From contig JAMDAM010000021.1 of assembly GCA_023484805.1 (NCBI GenBank), forward strand, positions 30,131 through 94,130: 64,000 nt of DNA. Direction: 5' to 3'. This DNA comes from Thermoplasmatota archaeon. Its GTDB lineage: Archaea; Thermoplasmatota; Thermoplasmata; Thermoplasmatales; Thermoplasmataceae. The notes under the pieces were generated by a model. The model did no database searches, was not told the DNA's origin, and worked only from the letters and a program-made list of their open reading frames with translations. The position numbers were made by a program, and so were the translations under genes. This document shows positions 43,274-53,052 of the stretch, one piece after another (position 1 is the first letter of the stretch; the number at the start of each line of letters is the position of its first letter).

Positions 43274-44355
43274 ATTATTCCTCCAACTTCTCCCAGTTTC
43301 TCGGGCAGGTATGTGTCTGTAACGTAATTCAATCCGTATTTCGCGAGAGCTTGTTGTTCTGCCTTCTTGTTTATCTGTAGCATGGTCTCAATCTCAGCCC
43401 TCCAGAAGTCTGTCTGAAACCTGGGGTCTTTTAGTTCCGCATTGAGAGCGGCTATGTCCTTGTCAGTGAGCTTGTCAGTCGGAAGGTCGTAGTTCAGAAT
43501 GTCAGAAGCGGTTACTCCAATGAACTCTGCTGTTGGAACCGCCAGATACTCAGAAATGTGAGCAGTCTTGATTGCTCCGTATGCTATTGATCCAAAAATC
43601 CTGAATGACCATGGGTCACCGTCGGTGAAGACGAAAATCGGCAGGTTCATCTCGGTGTTCATCCGTTTCAGGACCCTCCTGGTGCTCCGTGCCGGCTGAC
43701 CCTTAAGGTGCACCAGGACACAGCCGAATTTCTCATCAAACCCGTTCTCCACGAGACGGTCGAACATACCACCTGTTTCCAGCGCAAGCACAAATTTGGC
43801 GTTAGTCGATCTGAGCCTAAGCTTCTCGCTCTCGACGTTGTTGGGAATTGTGTAGCCTGCCTCTCCGACGTCATCCTTGCAGTTTATTTTCTTGAAATCG
43901 CCTTTCCTGCTCCTTTCCTCAATGGTTATGTCCCCGATAATGCTCGCGCCGTTCTCTTCAGGTCTAAGCTTGAAATCTTCCCTTATAAGGGAAGTTATCA
44001 CCTCCAGGTCCTCTGCCATGAGATCGGACTCGTCCTGTGTACCGAATTTAGCTCGCCCCCATCCCTCGGAGATGTAGTACATTTCCCGCAGCGTTGATGA
44101 TTTCCCGTCTCTCAGCATCTCCAGGATAAAATCAATCATGTACATGTTCTTGAGAACATAGTTAGCGCCATCAGTCGTCTTCAAGCTCCGTGATACCTTG
44201 GCGTCCCCGTACTTCCATACGGATGACAGCTTGTCCAGAACTATGTTATCCCTGTTTCTGGAGGACATCCTTATCTCAGGTACCTCTCCTCCTCCAAGCG
44301 CGTTGTAAATATCCTCTACCATTGATTCCAGCGTCTTCTTCACTTCATTCCCCAT
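43270..44355 (-). CDS. top6A: DNA topoisomerase VI subunit A (Spo11-like)
   Basis: LREMYYISEGW (catalytic Tyr region), FVLALETGGMFDRLVENGFDEKFGCVLVHLKGQPARSTRRVLKRM, FTDGDPWSFRIFGSIAYGA (Toprim DGDPW). Confidence 0.96.
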   Translation of the reverse strand: MGNEVKKTLESMVEDIYNALGGGEVPEIRMSSRNRDNIVLDKLSSVWKYGDAKVSRSLKTTDGANYVLKNMYMIDFILEMLRDGKSSTLREMYYISEGWGRAKFGTQDESDLMAEDLEVITSLIREDFKLRPEENGASIIGDITIEERSRKGDFKKINCKDDVGEAGYTIPNNVESEKLRLRSTNAKFVLALETGGMFDRLVENGFDEKFGCVLVHLKGQPARSTRRVLKRMNTEMNLPIFVFTDGDPWSFRIFGSIAYGAIKTAHISEYLAVPTAEFIGVTASDILNYDLPTDKLTDKDIAALNAELKDPRFQTDFWRAEIETMLQINKKAEQQALAKYGLNYVTDTYLPEKLGEVGGII

Positions 44356-46270
44356 CTTCTACAGCCTCCTCCTCGCGCAATGACCAGTCGCCCGGCAGAG
44401 GTTCAGCGCCATGCACAAGCACAGGATTGATTCCTGTTGTGTAATAGTCTGTCCCGGGATATCTATCAGATTCAGTAAGCACCTTGAACCTGACCTCATG
44501 CACACCAGCTGGGGAGATCGATGGGATTGTCCACATTGCCTCCCCCTCTATCTTCCCGGAAACCGGCTCCGCATAGAGAGTGAAAGTGCGGCTCTCAGAA
44601 GTGTAGTTTAATATCCTGGCCAGGACCTCGAAACCTCCGTCGCATTTCGACCCCTCCTCCTTTATGAATACCACGTTTGCCACGAGAGACATGACCCGAT
44701 CAATATTTGGCTCTTCCCGGCCAAGTATCCTGGAGCATTTTTTTCCTATCTCCGGTATTATGTTCATCACAAGGTTGAACTTCTCGTTCGCCTTTTCTCT
44801 CCTCTCGTTCCTGTTCATGAATGATTTCAGGCCACGGCCTACCGATTTCAGTGCAAGCTTGATTTCCTCAATGATCTCTGGAATTGCGGCGACCGCTTCC
44901 TTGGATTCCGAAGTATAGGGTACCCTTGTTCCGTAGACGTGAACGAGGATTATCATGGGGCCGAAAGGCACACCGGCTCCCTGCTTCTGGTCCATGCCAT
45001 ATGGACGCCAGTCGATCTCGGCAACCGCCCTGGTCACGGCACAGGCTCCAGCCTGATAGAGAAGCGGGACCTTGTTAGCATACCGAATGATTTTCACCTG
45101 GTCATCCGCCCTGAGTTCTCCACCATAAACAATGCCAACCTCCACGGAGAATGGATTCCCATTGTAGACTGATACCGGCCTTGTCACCGGTTTTGAATAG
45201 AATGCGGGGTGGTGCTCCTCGTAGACCGCCATCAGTCCCCTCCTGATGAATTCCTCGCCAAGCGGGGAGAGGCAGTCAACCGGAGGCGGCATAAGCTTCA
45301 CTTTCCTGAAAGCCTGCTGGAGCTTCATTGCAGATTCAGCCTTCATTTCTCCAGGGAGGGTACTGCCGTCAAGCCCTGACTCCTTTAGTATTTCGTCGGC
45401 AACACGGTCACTTACCCTGTTGAATTCACCCGTAAGGAAGGAACGCAGGTGCTTTTCTTTGGAGACCGCAGCAAGGCCGATGATCTCCCCCGGCTCAAGG
45501 CCCAGGGGATGCGGCTTTATGGACTTCGCCGGTTCGGGAAGCTTTTCGGTGCTTCTGCGAAATACAGTAGTAATGCCGTCAGGGTCGACAAAGGTCAGGT
45601 TCATGTTCGGATTCACGACAGCAGTCTCCCTAAGGTATTCTATAATGGACTGTTTTCCAGTCTGGTACCGTCCCTTGGCAGTGATTGAAATCTCTACCCC
45701 ATGCCCGTAATTCACAATTACCGGTTTTTCCGAGATCACTGTCCCCTTATTCTCCTTGACGTTTATCTGCATGTATATTTCAAACCCAACATCCGACTCC
45801 TGCGTCTTTGTCATAATCTTGGACGGCTCCCCGGTGGTAATCTGCCCGTAAAGTATTGCCGCAGTGATGCCTATTCCCTGCTGCCCGCGGGATTGCCTGA
45901 CAGCATGGAACCTCGATCCATAGAGCAGCTGCCCGAATACCCTTGGAACCTCGATCCTTTCAATCCCCGGCCCATTGTCCCTGACAGTGACACGGAAGGT
46001 ATCGTCGGACTTTTTTGCAACCTCGACGTATATCTCAGGCAATATCCCCCACTCCTCGCAGGCGTCAAGGGAGTTGTCCAGGGCTTCCTTTACAATCATG
46101 AACAGGGAACGCTGCGGAGAGTCAAATCCAAGAATGTGCCTGTTCTTTTCAAAGAATTCCGCAATTGATATTTCCTTGTAGCGTGATGCCATTGCCCTGC
46201 CGGCGCTCATGCCTTTCCAATAATTCCCTTGCTTATATTGTTTTCCCGACGGGTGCGGTTTCTGGTACAA
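44345..46270 (-). CDS. top6B: DNA topoisomerase VI subunit B (GHKL ATPase)
   Basis: VKEALDNSLDACEEWGILPEI, VRDNGPGIERIEVPRVFGQLLYGSRFHAVRQSRGQQGIGITAAILYGQ; overlaps top6A. Confidence 0.97.
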   Translation of the reverse strand: MYQKPHPSGKQYKQGNYWKGMSAGRAMASRYKEISIAEFFEKNRHILGFDSPQRSLFMIVKEALDNSLDACEEWGILPEIYVEVAKKSDDTFRVTVRDNGPGIERIEVPRVFGQLLYGSRFHAVRQSRGQQGIGITAAILYGQITTGEPSKIMTKTQESDVGFEIYMQINVKENKGTVISEKPVIVNYGHGVEISITAKGRYQTGKQSIIEYLRETAVVNPNMNLTFVDPDGITTVFRRSTEKLPEPAKSIKPHPLGLEPGEIIGLAAVSKEKHLRSFLTGEFNRVSDRVADEILKESGLDGSTLPGEMKAESAMKLQQAFRKVKLMPPPVDCLSPLGEEFIRRGLMAVYEEHHPAFYSKPVTRPVSVYNGNPFSVEVGIVYGGELRADDQVKIIRYANKVPLLYQAGACAVTRAVAEIDWRPYGMDQKQGAGVPFGPMIILVHVYGTRVPYTSESKEAVAAIPEIIEEIKLALKSVGRGLKSFMNRNERREKANEKFNLVMNIIPEIGKKCSRILGREEPNIDRVMSLVANVVFIKEEGSKCDGGFEVLARILNYTSESRTFTLYAEPVSGKIEGEAMWTIPSISPAGVHEVRFKVLTESDRYPGTDYYTTGINPVLVHGAEPLPGDWSLREEEAVEDGE

Positions 46271-46330
46271 TGATGAATGGATTGTACCATAATAGAATTA
46301 TGCACCCCCCAGGTATGGAAGTGATAACAC

Positions 46331-46846
46331 ATGAAAAGGAAATATGCAGTAGTTGCTGCAGTAATCGTAATAGTGGCAGCACTTGTGGGCACCTACTATT
46401 ACCTCGGTTACGAAGGCAATGGAACGGTGAATGTATCTGTAGCTGACACCTCGATCGCAGGCGTTTCGGCGGTGAATCTGACATTTTCAGAGATAGCGAT
46501 ACACGGCAATGCCACAGGCTGGACCAATATCAGCACAACAAAGACTATTGACATATTGAATGTCACGTCCGCAAATGCAATACTGCTGGGCAGCATGTCC
46601 CTGAAGGCACAGAAGTATACCCAGATACGGCTCGAACTCACCAAGGTAACTGTGGTCCTGTTCGGGGTCGAAGTGAACGCAACTCTATCCCGCAACGGTT
46701 TTGCAGAAATCAACCAGCCTTTCACGGTTTCGGCGCATGGAACCACGGACATGGTGATAGATTTCAACCTGAGCTCATCCGTGCACTTCGCGGGGCCGAC
46801 TAGCATAACGTTCACGCCAAATATTGGGTCTGTGCAAATAAGCTAA
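46331..46846 (+). CDS. DUF4382-like secreted/membrane-anchored protein
   Basis: N-terminal hydrophobic signal/anchor; GTVNVSVADTSIAGVSAVNLTFSEIAIHGNATGWTNI...KAQKYTQIRLELTKV matches the DUF4382 pattern. Confidence 0.65.
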   Translation: MKRKYAVVAAVIVIVAALVGTYYYLGYEGNGTVNVSVADTSIAGVSAVNLTFSEIAIHGNATGWTNISTTKTIDILNVTSANAILLGSMSLKAQKYTQIRLELTKVTVVLFGVEVNATLSRNGFAEINQPFTVSAHGTTDMVIDFNLSSSVHFAGPTSITFTPNIGSVQIS

Positions 46847-46943
46847 GAATAAGCTAAGCACCTGAAAGGGGATATATATAAATCCATTATTTTTTTATTA
46901 AATGTGGAGGGCTAAAGAATACCATCCTAAAATTTAATTTCTA

Positions 46944-47714
46944 TCAGCGGAAATAGCCAAGATCTTCCTTCGGCTGGTTCTTTCCCTGTACCTCTTCCTG
47001 CATCTTTTCCGTAATCTGCTCGATCTGCTTGCTCCTTTCCTCTATGTCGGTCAGATCGATCTCTATCCCCAGAATTGAGCAGAGAACCTTCAGCATTTCC
47101 CTGGCGCCCTTCGGATCGGCAAAGTACCCGGAGGTTTCTCCCATCAGGCAGGCACCCTTCATCGAAAAGAGCTCCTTCGCCAGTCCCAGCATGACACCTG
47201 CCGACCCAACAATTCCGCCGCCGGGCTCTCCCTTTGGAAATACCACGCCATTATCAATGAGGGACTGCTTCAGATCCACGCTGGTAACTGCGCCGAGTAT
47301 CCGCGGGGATTCTATGATCTTCCCTATGCTGTAGCCTCCAAGTGTGTAGACCATGCTCACACTGTATTTCCTGGCAATTTCAAGTACGTTGTATGACATC
47401 TCATACTGGCCCTCCTGCGTGGTTCCCTGGAAATCGCCGACAAGTATCATAAGGTCCTTCTTGCCGGGGAACTTTTTGTAATACAGTGAGTTCCTGACAA
47501 GAAAAGTGGTGCTGTCATCGCCTATGAACACCTGGGGTGGAAGGTACTGGGAGAATATGTCGATCATCTTCTGCATTTTCAGTTTCTCAATCAGATACTC
47601 TGCTGCAATCTTTCCTATGTTGCCAATACCGGGTAAGCCGCCAATAAGTATCGGGCTGTTCAGTTTTGGTTTTTTATATTGATTTACTATTATCTTTTCC
47701 ACTTTTATCGCCAT
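46944..47714 (-). CDS. PAC2 family proteasome-assembly-chaperone-like protein
   Basis: ILIGGLPGIGNIGKIAAEYLIEKL; MVYTLGGYSIGK; GGGIVGSAGVMLGLAK. Confidence 0.88.
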   Translation of the reverse strand: MAIKVEKIIVNQYKKPKLNSPILIGGLPGIGNIGKIAAEYLIEKLKMQKMIDIFSQYLPPQVFIGDDSTTFLVRNSLYYKKFPGKKDLMILVGDFQGTTQEGQYEMSYNVLEIARKYSVSMVYTLGGYSIGKIIESPRILGAVTSVDLKQSLIDNGVVFPKGEPGGGIVGSAGVMLGLAKELFSMKGACLMGETSGYFADPKGAREMLKVLCSILGIEIDLTDIEERSKQIEQITEKMQEEVQGKNQPKEDLGYFR

Positions 47715-47862
47715 CCATTAATTTCAACCTGTACTTCTGGAATTTATCTGCCGGTGAATATTTCGGCGGGAGCGCAAATTCAGTAGCCGAACCGCATATG
47801 GGGCAGACCACCTGCATCGTGTAGTGCCCATTTTCGATACATTTCCTTATCAGTGAGTGCAT
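47674..47862 (-). CDS. nop10: Nop10-like H/ACA RNP protein
   Basis: IRKCIENGHYTMQVVCPICGSATEFALPPKYSPADKFQKYRLKL; location between aIF2alpha and PAC2 is the usual archaeal context. Confidence 0.85.
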   Translation of the reverse strand: MHSLIRKCIENGHYTMQVVCPICGSATEFALPPKYSPADKFQKYRLKLMDGDKSGKDNSKSI

Positions 47863-47866
47863 AAAT

Positions 47867-48625
47867 TTACTGTTTTCTTGTGAATTCGAAGCTTACCGAG
47901 TTCTTCTTTGCAGCATCAGTTATTGACTGTACAGATTTCTTAAGCAAATCTTCGGCCGTCTTATAATCTTTTTCAGTTACGACCAGCCGGTATTTTGGTG
48001 CCCCTGCATACTGGATTGTAACCCCGGGAAGCATGCCCTGCACAATTGTTTCCCTGACGGATTCCACGCCATTCCCGGCGACAGAGTATGCCTCTATCAT
48101 CCCGTTGATCTTTACATAGGGTGTGTTGATGTTCTCCTTGGCCACCTTGATCATTGCATTCTTCCATTTGGCCCTGACATCCGGCATCCAGTTCTCGTTG
48201 GAAGAAGCGTCCTCAAACGCATTGTAAAGGGTGCCATAGGTCTGCCTGAGTTCGTCCGCGAATTCCTTGTCGCATTCCTCTGGAGTCTTCTTGAGGGACT
48301 TTGCAACGATTTCCAGCAGCTTTTCTGATTTCTGGTCATTTTTCCACTCGGAAATCTTCTCACGCTTCTGGTGGTCATTGACTCTTTTCAGTGATAGATC
48401 CACGTATCCCCGGCTCTGGTTTACCCCCAATACCTTGCATACAGTCCTCTGGCCTTCACGCAGGTAATCACGGATATGCTTGACCCATCCGGTCGCAACC
48501 TCAGCTATGTGAATGAATCCTTCTTTTCCCGGGTATTCATCAAGCTTTACGCTTGCGCCAAAATTTTTCACTTCCCTTATGGTGACAACAACAAGGTCAC
48601 CCACTTCAGGCAGTTCTTTTCGCAT
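47867..48625 (-). CDS. eif2a: Translation initiation factor aIF-2 alpha subunit
   Basis: S1 domain GDLVVVTIREVKNFGASVKLDEYPGKEGFIHIAEVATGWVKHIRDYLREGQRTVCKVL. Confidence 0.95.
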   Translation of the reverse strand: MRKELPEVGDLVVVTIREVKNFGASVKLDEYPGKEGFIHIAEVATGWVKHIRDYLREGQRTVCKVLGVNQSRGYVDLSLKRVNDHQKREKISEWKNDQKSEKLLEIVAKSLKKTPEECDKEFADELRQTYGTLYNAFEDASSNENWMPDVRAKWKNAMIKVAKENINTPYVKINGMIEAYSVAGNGVESVRETIVQGMLPGVTIQYAGAPKYRLVVTEKDYKTAEDLLKKSVQSITDAAKKNSVSFEFTRKQ

Positions 48626-48822
48626 TAAAGTTCTCCGGTGTATTCCCCTGAGACCGCAACCGTTCCACCGGTGGGTTTAGCAATTGTAGCTCCGCATATG
48701 TTGCAGACTACAGTTGATGACACCTTTGAGTACGTTATCTGCTCGTTCCCGCAGTCCTTGCACTTTATCTTTATGAATTTGTTGCCTATGCTCTTCAGCT
48801 TTACAAACTTCTGTTCTGCCAT
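48625..48822 (-). CDS. rps27e: 30S ribosomal protein S27e
   Basis: FIKIKCKDCGNEQITYSKVSSTVVCNICGATIAKPTGGTV. Confidence 0.95.
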   Translation of the reverse strand: MAEQKFVKLKSIGNKFIKIKCKDCGNEQITYSKVSSTVVCNICGATIAKPTGGTVAVSGEYTGEL

Positions 48823-48824
48823 TA

Positions 48825-49106
48825 TTATGCCTCCACCAGTTCAAACTTCTTTGCCCTGTACGTCGGATGCGTAGAAGCTCTCTTGCACGTCTCGCAACGG
48901 AATCTGATGCTTACCCTCTTGGTAGGTTTTTCCCTGCCCTCGAATTTTGGCCTGGGGAAACCGCCGAAACCGGAAGTGGCTCTCCTGAATCTTCTCTGGC
49001 CAGCCTTGAATTCGCTTGCCTTCTTCTTCCTGACTCTTTCTACTTCATGCGGAGTGTGTTTATTGCAAAACCTGCAATACATCATCATTGTTTTTGGCAT
49101 TTTCAA
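48825..49106 (-). CDS. rpl44e: 50S ribosomal protein L44e
   Basis: MPKTMMMYCRFCNKHTPHEVERVRKKKASEFKAGQRRFRRATSGFGGFPRPKFEGREKPTKRVSIRFRCETCKR. Confidence 0.96.
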   Translation of the reverse strand: MKMPKTMMMYCRFCNKHTPHEVERVRKKKASEFKAGQRRFRRATSGFGGFPRPKFEGREKPTKRVSIRFRCETCKRASTHPTYRAKKFELVEA

Positions 49107-49308
49107 CTAAATCACCATCATATAGGCCACTTCGGATCTGACGCCTGTCGAATCCCACATTTTTACCATCCTTAATACTTTTATCATTAAAGGGTGGCAA
49201 CGGATGAAACCTACACTATCAGTCCTGATTTCAAGCATGGATATAAGTTTTTAACAATCTCCTGATTTTAAATGGGTAAATTTTTACACCTGATTCAACT
49301 TTGAAAGC

Positions 49309-50010
49309 ATGAACAAATTACGGATGAGAAACATCGTTATTGTTGGAGTAAGTGAGGGACTGGGATCCTCTATGGTTGCAAGATACCTTGAGTCCGGCTG
49401 CAAGGTTCTGATTTCAGCAAGAAATGAGGAAAAACTAGAGAGGATCGCCGAAAAGATTGGGGGAGGCAGTAACTTGACCTATACTCCCGGCGACGTGTCG
49501 TCAAGGAAGGGCGCGGATGCTGTACTGAAGGCCGCTAAGCAGCGTCTCGGGTCCGTGGATGCGCTCGTGATACAGGTTGGCGGATATGGAGAGGACAGTA
49601 TCAAGGATTACGGGATGCTTGATTCAATGCTGGAGAACCATGTCAGGATACCCATTACGGTTGTGTCCTCCGCACTCGCCGTGATGGACAGCGGGTCTTC
49701 CATCCTACTAGTCAGCAGCGCAGAAACACTGGGATACCCTGAACCAAACAAGATGTCATACACAATAGCAAAGAGCTCCCTGAACCGCCTCACTGAGTCA
49801 CTTGCCTCACAACTTCTTTCATCCGGCATCAGGGTAAACGCGATTGCTCCCTCATACATTCATGGAGATGCAGGAAAATACGTTCTCGGTGCAGGCGGAA
49901 ACCCTCCTGACCTTATAGCAAAAGTGGTGGACTGGATTACGGGCGATGATGCGGTTCTAATAAACGGATCAATAATTCCCGTTGATGGCGGGCACAGGTT
50001 CATGCGTTAG
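49309..50010 (+). CDS. Short-chain dehydrogenase/reductase
   Basis: IVIVGVSEGLGSSMVARYLESGCKVLISARN; SYTIAKSSLNRLTESLASQL (YxxxK); GSIIPVDGGHRF. Confidence 0.92.
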   Translation: MNKLRMRNIVIVGVSEGLGSSMVARYLESGCKVLISARNEEKLERIAEKIGGGSNLTYTPGDVSSRKGADAVLKAAKQRLGSVDALVIQVGGYGEDSIKDYGMLDSMLENHVRIPITVVSSALAVMDSGSSILLVSSAETLGYPEPNKMSYTIAKSSLNRLTESLASQLLSSGIRVNAIAPSYIHGDAGKYVLGAGGNPPDLIAKVVDWITGDDAVLINGSIIPVDGGHRFMR

Positions 50011-50013
50011 AAG

Positions 50014-50265
50014 CTACTCAGCCGCTACCTTCACCTTGGATGGGTCCATCATGTGCACATCCTGGTTTATAACAATGGATCTGACAGGTTTTGCAGAATG
50101 GGCCTTTATTATCGCTTCTATTGATCTGTCTGAATCGTTGGCAATCTGGCAGATAGCCCTTGATTCCTCCTCAGTCAATATCTTCCACGAATCTGCTGCA
50201 TACTTGCCAGGCCCCTCGGAGGCATACTGAACGGTTATTTTGTGAATTTTTGAACAGTCATACAT
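50014..50265 (-). CDS. Hypothetical small protein
   Basis: ~83-aa ORF from Met4 (MYDCSKIHKITVQYASEGPGKYAADSWKILTEEESRAICQIANDSDRS...); fits the gap between SDR and aEF1B; no family recognised. Confidence 0.5.
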   Translation of the reverse strand: MYDCSKIHKITVQYASEGPGKYAADSWKILTEEESRAICQIANDSDRSIEAIIKAHSAKPVRSIVINQDVHMMDPSKVKVAAE

Positions 50266-50351
50266 GGATATCACCTCGAAATTATCTGGTTTCAGTATCC
50301 CTTATGGATAAAATAAATTTTGGCAGGGAAAACCCGTTAGCTATGATCAAC

Positions 50352-50618
50352 TCATACGAGCGTAACATCTTCGCTATCCACCTGGCCCACTCCCGGGACA
50401 GAGGAAATAGCCTGCTCGACCCTGTCGATCTTGCCCTCTTCGTCTGGGACAACCACCTGGATCTTAAGTGCCTTTATACCGAAGCCAATATCGTCAATTG
50501 TGACCTTGTTTACTTCACATATACCCTTTATCTTATGCACTATACCATTCTCCAAGGTCTTAATATTCATTTCCGAATCCTCTGGCAGGACCTTGAAAAC
50601 AACACAAACTTCTCCCAT
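50352..50618 (-). CDS. ef1b: Elongation factor 1-beta
   Basis: GEVCVVFKVLPEDSEMNIKTLENGI...IGFGIKALKIQVVVPDEEGKIDRVEQAISSVPGVGQVDSEDVTLV. Confidence 0.94.
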   Translation of the reverse strand: MGEVCVVFKVLPEDSEMNIKTLENGIVHKIKGICEVNKVTIDDIGFGIKALKIQVVVPDEEGKIDRVEQAISSVPGVGQVDSEDVTLV

Positions 50619-50627
50619 ATTAATCCC

Positions 50628-50795
50628 CTAAGGTCCCTGGAACCCACAGGCACTGCAGACATAATGTGTGGAATGTTCCCTGCAGTCCTTGCATCTGCCT
50701 ATGACTTCCTCTCCACAGTTCGGGCAATCAAAAATCGAGTAACCGACTTCAACAAGCCCTATTCCGCAGGATGTGCACGTGTCTTTATACTTCAT
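50628..50795 (-). CDS. Zn-ribbon small protein (HVO_2753/DUF1610-like), absent from the supplied ORF track
   Basis: Manual translation: [55 protein letters not shown]; four CxxC pairs, directly upstream of aEF1B. Confidence 0.88.
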   Translation of the reverse strand: MKYKDTCTSCGIGLVEVGYSIFDCPNCGEEVIGRCKDCREHSTHYVCSACGFQGP

Positions 50796-51040
50796 TTATG
50801 ATCATTTCCAGAAGCTGATTTCCCTGACAGGAATACATAAATTATTGCCTGTCGTAGAACTGATGCTCCGAATAATCGGATATAAGAAAGATATATAACA
50901 GTTCCTAATCCCGAATGCGGATTGCATCGGATGATATGCAGCAAATTTTTGATTATGCTGCCGACGTAATGCGCATTTTCCTAACTGTTCGAGCATTTAC
51001 ATAAAGTATGTATATGTGTATTGATTGTTATATAATGGCA

Positions 51041-52048
51041 TTAATCCGGCCCGTAGTTGCCAGGGGGATACTCAGGACCATGAAAATGTCCTCTGGTTCA
51101 AGGATGCCATTAATCGCGGGGCATAAGCTTCTTTATGAATGCAACCTGAGATGCAAGATGTGCCCGTTCTGGAGAAGAGAGGACGAAAAGCTTCTTGACA
51201 TTGATGAAGAGGTCAAGATGATGGAGTCGCTGAAGCGAGCTGGCGTTTCTTTCCTTGGATTTGAAGGTGGCGAGCCGCTCCTGAGAAATGATATCGGTGA
51301 AATACTTAATGAATCATTCAGGAGATTCCACACCTCCATGGTCACTAATGGCTGGCTGCTCAAACAGAAGATCAGGAGTATAAGCGATGACCTGAACTAC
51401 CTGTTCGTTTCCCTGGACGGCATAGGTGATGTGCACGACCGGCTCAGGGGAGTACAGGGATCGTTCAGGAAAGCGGTGGAGGGCATTGAGACTGCCAGGG
51501 ATTATGTCCATATGGCAATAAGCTCAACCATAACAAAGGAAAACATGGATCAGGCAACTGACCTGGTAAACCTCTCAGTAAAGCTAGGAGTCAGCATAAA
51601 TTTCCAGATAGCCTATGACTATTCCACGGCAGACCCCATGTCACCTGAAAGAAACAAGCTCAGGGACACCATAGCGCTGCTTCGGGATTACAAGATAAGG
51701 GGATACCCGGTTCTTAATTCAAAGGAATACTTTGATGCTCTGCTCAACTCCTGGTACGGGACAGAGAAGTGGATATGCAAGCCATGGCTCACGGTCAACA
51801 TCGACCCGTCCGGCAGGATAGTTCAACCCTGTTACGTGCTTAACGAATACGAGGGCACCGAAAAGGTCTGGGAGGTGGACCTCAGGAAGATGTGGAATTC
51901 ATATAACTGGGAGCCTTATGAAAGCTGCAACAAATGCGCCCTTGCTTGCTACCTTGAGCCGTCCCTTTTCTCCTGGAAGAATCCGTCCATGGTAAAGGAA
52001 CGGATTATCGACAGTATGGTATCTTACATAACAGGTGGGCTTTCCTGA
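51041..52048 (+). CDS. Radical SAM protein (SPASM-like C-terminus)
   Basis: YECNLRCKMCPFW (CxxxCxxC), FLGFEGGEPLLRNDI, C-terminal Cys cluster PCYVLNEYEG...ESCNKCALACY. Start uncertain; ORF is open from 51008. Confidence 0.88.
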   Translation, partial: LIRPVVARGILRTMKMSSGSRMPLIAGHKLLYECNLRCKMCPFWRREDEKLLDIDEEVKMMESLKRAGVSFLGFEGGEPLLRNDIGEILNESFRRFHTSMVTNGWLLKQKIRSISDDLNYLFVSLDGIGDVHDRLRGVQGSFRKAVEGIETARDYVHMAISSTITKENMDQATDLVNLSVKLGVSINFQIAYDYSTADPMSPERNKLRDTIALLRDYKIRGYPVLNSKEYFDALLNSWYGTEKWICKPWLTVNIDPSGRIVQPCYVLNEYEGTEKVWEVDLRKMWNSYNWEPYESCNKCALACYLEPSLFSWKNPSMVKERIIDSMVSYITGGLS

Positions 52049-52147
52049 ATACGATCGCGTGCATGTGAATATACCTGCACAGAAGGAGCGATTATCCTGT
52101 GGAAAGGATCTGGATAGAAATTATCTATACAGACCTGATACGGAAAC

Positions 52148-52417
52148 ATGGAAGTGTCTGTCACTTTTTATCAAAACGGAAAGACGAACCGGGAAAATCT
52201 TAAGAATGCCTTCGTGGCATCAACAGATCCACCATACGTTGGTCTGATCCTCAAACCTGGGGTGGGAATCTGGGAATATATGAAAGACCATGACGACTTG
52301 ATATTCAACCTGCACGATTCGAGCGTAACAGCCGAAATTAAGTACAGAATTGACGTGGGAGAAAACTCCATATTTTTCCTGACCAGCGAGAACAAAAAGT
52401 TCTCCGAGCTGGTGTGA
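52148..52417 (+). CDS. Hypothetical protein
   Basis: 89-aa ORF MEVSVTFYQNGKTNRENLKNAFVASTDPPYVGLILKPGVGIWEYMKDHDDLIF...; no family recognised. Confidence 0.45.
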   Translation: MEVSVTFYQNGKTNRENLKNAFVASTDPPYVGLILKPGVGIWEYMKDHDDLIFNLHDSSVTAEIKYRIDVGENSIFFLTSENKKFSELV

Positions 52418-52422
52418 TTGAT

Positions 52423-53052
52423 TCAGATGAATACATATATATTAATCACGAGGGAGACTGCAACAAAAATTGCAAAATAACCGATGTTCCACGACATGAC
52501 CTTTGATCCGTCAAGCGGAGGGAAAGGTATCATGTTGAAAAGCGAAAACCATAGATTAATGACAGCGGCAAAGTAGAAAACCTGCTCCATCAGCGATCCT
52601 GCCTGAGATGCAAAAAATATCCCGAGAAAAACAATTCCCAGCACCAGGTTTGTCATCGGGCCAGCTAGTGCCGTCTTTCCCATCTGATCCCTCCCATATA
52701 TTCCGGAGATATTCACTGCACCAGGGGCGGCAAATATGAAGCCGATCAGGGATGTCAGCAGGGCCAGGACTATGCCAAATGGCCACATCCTGAAATATGC
52801 AATGCCGCCATAACTTCTTGCCACATAGCGATGGGAGAGCTCGTGCAAAAGAAATGCGGTGACCATACCTATGAATGCCTCCAGCAGGTAAACGACTGTG
52901 TCGTACCCATTGAGGGGCGCACGGCTCTGTATGGAATTATAAATGAAGAAGGCAAGCGTAAGGGCACCGACTGAGATGAGTATATCCCTTGTCTCCTCCC
53001 TGCTGGTGGATGTGAAGTAACCCCTAAACATGCCCGGATCTCCCGCCAGCAT
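52423..53052 (-). CDS. M50/site-2-protease-like membrane metalloprotease
   Basis: HELSHRYVARSYG (HExxH) in a hydrophobic protein with FNMIPFPPLDGSKVMSW (NxxPxxxLDG) motif. Confidence 0.87.
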   Translation of the reverse strand: MLAGDPGMFRGYFTSTSREETRDILISVGALTLAFFIYNSIQSRAPLNGYDTVVYLLEAFIGMVTAFLLHELSHRYVARSYGGIAYFRMWPFGIVLALLTSLIGFIFAAPGAVNISGIYGRDQMGKTALAGPMTNLVLGIVFLGIFFASQAGSLMEQVFYFAAVINLWFSLFNMIPFPPLDGSKVMSWNIGYFAIFVAVSLVINIYVFI

